The notes under the pieces are model-generated. The model saw nothing but the letters and a program-made list of their open reading frames with translations. It did no database searches and had not been told where the DNA came from. Shown piece by piece: positions 57,203-64,000 of a stretch of DNA of 64,000 nucleotides. A program made the position numbers and the translations under genes. Origin of the DNA: Beta vulgaris subsp. vulgaris (lineage: Eukaryota > Streptophyta > Magnoliopsida > Caryophyllales > Amaranthaceae); the NCBI RefSeq assembly GCF_026745355.1, contig NC_079202.1, positions 53,920,709 to 53,984,708 of the forward strand, in the 5' to 3' direction. How positions within the stretch are numbered: position 1 is the first letter of the stretch; each line of letters opens with the position of its first letter.

Positions 57203-60200
57203 TCTCTATTATATAAGTCAAGGAAAGAGTTATGGTGTCCCCTCTTGAACATACTTATATACCCTTAATATCACAAAAAATAATAAAGACAATATTTTCT
57301 TAATTCTTTCCTCATTTACACATATGGGTAATAAATAAAGTTTTACGTTACCAAAATGAATACATAAAAATGTGTAAAAGGAAAATCACAATTGAAAATA
57401 TAAATTGATGACTAAATTAATTTTCAAACAATTATAAAAAAAGATTCACAAAGATTCTTAATATCTAAACTTTCAGTTGCGATAACGATTTCAAATAAAA
57501 TGCATTAACAGCCTATACAAGAATTAAGAAACTTAATTAGAGAATATTCATTTCATTTTTATTTTTTGGAGATTATAATTAATTAGTTGGGATAATAATA
57601 ATCTATCTATCTATATAATACTATAAAGCAATAAGGATTTACTTATGTGTCAAAAGCAAATTGAATTGTTGATATGTCAATCCTTTGTAAAGTCTTCTAC
57701 AATTTTTTTGCCAAGTGTATTTGTCTCTAAATATTTTTGTTATGCATTACTTTTTTTTAGGCATATAATTGGAAAATTATTTAAGAAATTGGCACTGTTA
57801 TGGAATGTAAATCAACTAAATTTTAGGAATCGAATGCTATTAATTATGAATTACTTATGCATCATCATAAAACTGCCAAACTAATTTAATAAAACATATT
57901 CCCTAAAATACGGTATTTTAGGAACTAATTAAAATTCATATCCCCTAAATTCGATATTTTAGGTATATATTTTGGCATTAATTAAGAAATAAATTTATAG
58001 CAAGAAGCTGATTTCAGGCACTACTTAAGGTATTACAACTATTTAAATGAACATGGTGTATTCTCTTCTTAAACCAAAAACAAAGTCTTAACAGATTATA
58101 ATATTAAACTTAAAGTTTACCAAGCGACGTATTAATCATACAATAAGTTGTATTATAAGTTTTTTAAAAAGTTCAAACACCGACCACATATATATGTTCA
58201 GTTTTTTTAAAAAGTTCAAACTATAAGTTTTATTCATATATCCATAGCATCAAAATTATAAGTTCATTGCAAACTATAAGATCGTGGGTCGTCATATTAC
58301 AAAGACTACGGTGTATCCTATAAAATGATGATAATAATTAGTGAGTTACAATGTGATTAACAATACAAAACGTGATCCATGATAAAATCAATAATAATTG
58401 ATATTAGCACCTTATGTATAACACAAAAAATAAACATCTTATGTACTAACACTTAGCTTGCACAAAAGAATAAATCTCTTATGTACTAACACTTACACAA
58501 AAATATAAACATCTTATGTACTAACATACACCTGATATTAAAATATCAACTAAAAAACGGATTACCCAATATACAAATTTCACTTTGATGAGAGATACCA
58601 ATTAAATACAATAAAAAAACTCCCGAAACACAGAGATAAGGAAAGATAACAAAGTCTCAACAAAGGTAATTTTTACTTGGCTCATGAGTTTTGTAAAACT
58701 TAAAAGAGATTAGCCTAATTGTAACGACAAGCATGAGATTTCTTAAAGTTTAGTATAATAACAATGGGACTCTTTTCATTGTACAAAACACCACATCACA
58801 ATATTTAAAGTCCGCTAAGAATATGCTATCTTAACTGTTAACTATATGGCATCCAGGGCCGGCGGAGGGGCGGCGCGACCGGGGCGACCGCGCAGGGCCT
58901 CCGCCAGTTAAGGGCCCCAAAATCTAGTATGCTATATTATAATGACGCATCAAACTATGACAAGCAAAATTGCTTTGGTTTAGTGGTGAGTGCTTATAAA
59001 TGAAACCCTCTAGTCAAGGGTTCAATTCTTCACAATGACAATTTTTTGAAAAAACACACACTAAACATGGAGACACAACTTCCCACAATAATTACTATGT
59101 TTCCCCATAATAATAATTACTATTGTTTCCCATAATAATTACTATTGTATGGCAATACTAATAATCCTTTCTTTTTACCTTTTTGGCCTTTTCACATTCT
59201 TTCCCTCTTATTGCATACTTCTATTCTTATTTCTTTTCTTTCCACTTTTTTTTTTAATATTAGTTAATTATATTGTTTCTTCTTTCTTAATCTAGATTAT
59301 TTTGTTCCTTCAAAAAAATATACCAGGAGAAAAATTAGTTTTAGCCATCATCTATACTGAGTATTGTATGTACTTCGTATATATATAGAAAGTTAAAAGA
59401 ATCAATCAAAAAAAAAAAAAGTTAAAAGAAAGGGCCCAATTTTAAAAAATTGCACAGGGCCCCGAAAATCGTTGCCACGGCCCTGATGGCATCTCTATGT
59501 AAAATTAAAGATTGAAATCACATATAGAACTTATGTGAAATTTAGTGTCCATAATTTTAGTGTAGTTGTATCTTTGTGAAATTTATAAGTCATATATTGT
59601 TCAGTTTATCCACAACAACCAAATCACAACTAAAGAAAAATATTACCATACATATGAAATTTGAGAGCTCATAATTTCTAGGTGTTCATCTCAAAGAAAC
59701 GATAAAATGTCATATAATATATTTCCACATATAAATTGATTTTTATTTCTATATATTACCGTCCATTTGAAGAAGTATTATTAACCCGGGTCAGTGAGCT
59801 AATCACAAACTCACAATAAAAATGAACAAAAGGGTGAATTGTGCATGTAACAAATAATTGGCAATGCAGTTTTTTCTATATTTTACTTTCCAAAAATAAA
59901 TTAAAAAATGGGTCAAATAGTATGAAATTTACAAAGCTTTAAATTTTACGAGAGGTGCATAGAATCTTACTTCTACCTAGCCGAATATAATCTTAGCAAA
60001 ATCTAAGTTTGCTAATAAAGTTCCAAAATGTAACAAACCCTTGCTTAGAACTCTCAGTCTTCACTGTCATAAAAATTCTATCCTTTTCCATCTCAATTTG
60101 AATATCTAGAAACTGAATCATCATCTTCATATAATAAACTCATGTAGATAACATCTGAATCTCACACACCCAACATCAATGGATAAAAAACACAATCAAA

Positions 60201-60996
60201 TTCATTTTTTCTCCATTTTCGAAAATATCAAGTGTGTTCGATGAATTCGTGGTCAAAATTATTGGATAATTTTTTTTCAAATAAATCTGGCATTGAACGG
60301 GAACTTTTTTCTTTAATAACAGAAGATTCAATTGATTGTATGTAGTAATTTTTTAAATAAATCTCCATTTTATTTAAATATTACATTGCCCAAATTCAAG
60401 AGAACATTCAATTAAATATAAATTTTTAGCTATGTTTAAATCTACATTTTTGGTTTGCAATTTACACGGGTTCAATTAGCCATATCAAGAGTTACCAACA
60501 TTAGGGTTTGAAATTTTAATTTGTGATAAAGATCACGGGATCTCAAGACAATAAAAGAGTGGGGGTGAGCGTGACTGTGGAAAGTAGGGACTACAGAAAG
60601 TGGGAGATGAAGTGGTTGCATGATTGAATTCCAATAGTGGAGCGAATTGTAATTTTATTTGACCCCCAAAGTGAAACAATGGTTAGAGCAAATAATTTTT
60701 TCAGTCAACGTCGCATTATATTATTAACTGCATCAGTCATTGAATGTACGAGTTATAAAAGCACAAACTTTCTTCTACTGTAAATGTCTTTCTTTCGATA
60801 ATATATCTGAATAATGATGAAAAATAACTAAAAAAAACCAATGAAGCATTGATTTAAGAAAAATATAGTTAAAAAGTTAATAATAATTATAAATATATGT
60901 TCAAAATCAAATTTTTTGAAACACTAATTAATAAATAATTGAGAAAATCAAAAAAATTTAACAGCACAAGTACGCATAACATGCAAAAAATGCTAG
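57203..60996 (+). mobile_element. probable Helitron, complete in unit 2 side
   Basis: Starts TCTCTATTATATAAGTCAAG after ATA. A CTAG at 60993-60996, preceded by a weak GCATAACATGC hairpin and followed by TATA, is a candidate 3' end. The duplication border at 58227 lies inside it. Contains a nested hAT (58854-59485). No Rep/helicase coding was found; AT-rich throughout. The right end is uncertain. Confidence 0.45.
58854..59485. mobile_element. hAT element with GC-rich left end
   Basis: A perfect 8-bp ATGGCATC at 58846-58853 and 59486-59493. Ends CAGGGCCGGCGGAGG and TTGCCACGGCCCTG. CAGGG...CCCTG plus the 8-bp duplication is hAT-like. The interior is AT-rich with no transposase. Confidence 0.88.
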
Positions 60997-61000
60997 TATA

Positions 61001-61551
61001 TCTCTATTATATAAGCCAATGGAGGATGTGTGGTGTCTTCTTTTGAAATGACTAAAATACCCTTTAATAATTTAATATTTTTCTTTTTATAAAAAATTGA
61101 AAAATGAGAATCAATGAAACTTGCCATATGAGTAGGTCAAAAATGAAATATGCAATACCATCAATAACCTGGCAAATTAGATTGACACAATCAATTTACG
61201 AAATCTATTAGAATCTTCAACCAAAAAAAGTTAGCAAAATATCTTGATAACATAATATTTCATATTTACAAAGTTCAAACAATATGGTTTATTAATATCT
61301 ATAATTGTTAAAGAACTATACTAAAGTCGCTGAAAAGAAAATTATTAAATCATCGACCAAATTTTACAGTGACTATATTGAACTAGGTTAAAAATCATTC
61401 ACCTTTAATTTAAAAAGATAATAACATCTATAAAAGAACCACAATAATTTACATCACTATCAAAATAATATTAGATAAAAAATAAAACATGTCAATTTGT
61501 ATATAACTGCATAAGATTGTCAACGCATGCATCGCGTGCATATGCAACTAG
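61001..61551 (+). mobile_element. short non-autonomous Helitron
   Basis: 5' end TCTCTATTATATAAGCCAAT after ATA. 3' end has an imperfect hairpin (GCATGCATCGCGTGC) about 10 bases before CTAG (61548-61551), then T. About 550 bp with no coding capacity. It begins directly after the candidate 3' end at 60996. Confidence 0.75.
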
Positions 61552-61567
61552 TATATATATATATATA

Positions 61568-62580
<1,013 letters not shown>

Positions 62581-63543
62581 AGTGAGTTCATATAAGAATG
62601 CATACTTACATGAGAAATGAGAATGGTATTTAAGCGCTATAACTCTATTGAATAAATGATGTAACTCTAATGAAAAAGTTATGTAACTCCAAAAAAAGAA
62701 TATTAGAAAAACAAAATTCAAAATTTGAATTTTTTTTGGACTCTAAATTTTTTAGGTGGGTATAACTCTAAATGAACAAGTGTTGTAACTCTAATCCAAT
62801 CATATGGTTGAGATTCATTCTCATTTCTCATGTGATCTTGCAATTCTAGAACTATATCTGAATTTTTGGCAACAAAATTGATAAAAAATTGAAGAAGAAT
62901 TTCTAGAAAACACAAATCCAACGAGAACCAAAACCTATTTTATTATATCCTAAATGTGTTTGTTTTGAGAAGATTTAATAAGATATCAAAGCTAGGGTTT
63001 TCAATTCTGAAATTCAAAGGTAATAAATGGATGAAGGAAGATGAAGAACTTACCGAGCGTAATTTTAAATCCTCTTGTAGCCTTTTCTTCCATCTTATTT
63101 CTCTTCACAACGATGCATTCTCCCTCTTCATCCACCATTGAAGCTTAGAGGTTTTGAGGAGAAGGAGAAGGGGAGGGGATGGGATAGGGGTGAAATCAGG
63201 TATCGAGGAGAGAGAAGGGGAAATTAAGAGGGATGTGAGAGATACGAACAAGGGTTGAGGACTGAGGATATAACGCTGACCATTGGATTTCGCTCATCTA
63301 AAGTATTAGATTTATTCTCACTTCTCATGTAAAACACCATTCTCACCTGAACTCAGTTATATATATAGGGAAAAGATCACATGACAATGCTCCTTACATG
63401 AGAAATGAGAATGAATCTCAACCACACGATTGGATTAGAGTTACAACATTTGTTCATTAGAGTTACATCACTTATTCATTAGAGTTATAGCACGTAAAAT
63501 TCATTCTCATTTCTCATGTAAATATGCATTCTCATATGAACTC

Positions 63544-63546
<3 letters not shown>
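62581..63546. mobile_element. inverted-repeat element with 45-bp arms
   Basis: 62581-62625 (AGTGAGTTCATATAAGAATG, then TTACATGAGAAATGAGAATG) pairs with 63502-63546. Inner pairs also exist: ATGGTTGAGATTCATTCTCA near 62804 with TGAGAATGAATCTCAACC near 63405. The outer ends run into mirror microsatellites, (AT)n(AG)n on the left and (TC)n(TA)n on the right, so these may be part of the element. Superfamily unknown. Confidence 0.55.
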
Positions 63547-63638
<92 letters not shown>

Positions 63639-63683
63639 AAATTGAGTTCAGGTGAGAATGGTGTTTTACATGAGAAGTGAGAA
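63315..63683. repeat. second inverted repeat overlapping the first
   Basis: 63315-63354 (TTCTCACTTCTCATGTAAAA onward) is the exact-looking complement of 63644-63683. It overlaps the 62581-63546 pair, suggesting one inverted-repeat element inserted in another of the same broad family. Confidence 0.6.
63547..63635. repeat. (TC)n(TA)n microsatellite
   Basis: TC repeat to 63585, then TA repeat to 63635: the mirror of the tract at 62431-62580. Confidence 0.97.
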
Positions 63684-63935
63684 GTTCTAATACCTGTTTT
63701 AGGCATATCCAGATCCATATCCGTTTTAGGCAAGAATCCAGATCCGACCCCGATCCGCTGTGTAATGAAATTGAGAATCCAGATCCAGTGGACCATATGG
63801 ATCCGGGTCATAAACAGGTCTAACCTATTTTTTTCAAACGATCCTAATTTTCACAATAATTAGAAATTTTAAAGAACAAAACAACACCATTTAGCATCTT
63901 AATTTGTCGATGTTGAAGTAGACAAGCATTCAACC

Positions 63936-64000
63936 TAGGGATGAGCAGAAATTTCGGGTACCTGGACCCAGTCCTGGACCAATATGGACCCGGACCCGAT
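63936..64000. mobile_element. hAT left end, cut by window edge
   Basis: TAGGGATGAGCAG start followed by GGACCC-type motifs, as in 5056-5779 and 11709-12415. The rest lies outside the window. Confidence 0.6.

Larger units (their letters stand above)
50651..58227. repeat. tandem segmental duplication, unit 2
   Basis: Starts AATGAGAATCTGCTG, which continues the TRAPPC1-intron-derived sequence interrupted at 43611, and ends CTATAAG, matching 50650. The two units abut directly. The shared AAG at both original borders suggests microhomology at the junction. Contains cystatin D. Confidence 0.9.

Noticed and set aside
63690..63840. Possible further hAT or TIR element with GATCCAGATCC motifs
   Set aside because: Motif style resembles hAT arms, but I found no terminal sequence or target duplication.

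Overview
The window is nuclear DNA from a flowering plant, most likely a eudicot. The signs are split genes with GT/AG introns, AT-rich intergenic DNA, and plant-type Stowaway, Tourist, hAT, CACTA, Helitron, copia and L1-like elements. Placement in Caryophyllales or Amaranthaceae is only a weak guess. Real coding content is small. There is one intronless-CDS SET/MYND methyltransferase (ASHR2-like, minus strand, 153-1337). There is one four-exon TRAPPC1/BET5 gene (plus strand, 7209-13004). There are also four two-exon cystatin-like genes, all on the minus strand (A 23635-26819, B 29555-30586, C 44145-45175, D 51376-52407).

Layout. 1-2940: ASHR2-like gene with an inferred 5' UTR intron holding a Stowaway MITE. 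3244-7100: a 9-bp-TSD inverted-repeat element with a head-to-head minisatellite, a Stowaway MITE, a hAT element and GC-rich hairpins. 7209-13004: TRAPPC1, whose 3.7-kb third intron holds a Tourist-like MITE and a hAT. 13005-22000: gene debris (MORF-like, a possible ATG1-like fragment, an unassigned exon pair) and a 2.6-kb mariner-like element with a broken transposase. 23276-30700: cystatins A and B with transposon-filled introns and a three-deep nest of inverted-repeat elements between them. 31340-43572: two LINE remnants and two long solo-LTR-like elements in opposite orientation, plus a displaced copy of TRAPPC1 intron 3. 43612-58227: a tandem segmental duplication of about 7 kb, each unit carrying one cystatin (C, D), a small hAT, a CACTA element with a copia-type LTR element inside it, and a Helitron 5' end. 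58228-64000: Helitron and hAT ends, long AT and AG microsatellites, and nested inverted repeats.

The most interesting signal is the cystatin cluster. All four predicted proteins keep the cystatin scaffold: a W-A-V-N-E-Y-N helix motif, the standard intron position, and the EFKPL end. All four have lost the Gln of the QxVxG inhibitory loop and the Pro-Trp of the second loop, and all carry a C-terminal tail built from a 13-residue repeat. Genes C and D sit in near-identical duplicated DNA, yet by hand comparison they differ at about 13 residues against about 3 silent codons. The changes are densest in the first inhibitory loop. This suggests diversifying selection or conversion acting on the target-binding loop. 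Two transposons, each present in only one duplicate and each with a recognisable empty site in the other, date to after the duplication.

All calls were made by eye. Family names rest on motif recognition, and no alignments or searches were run.
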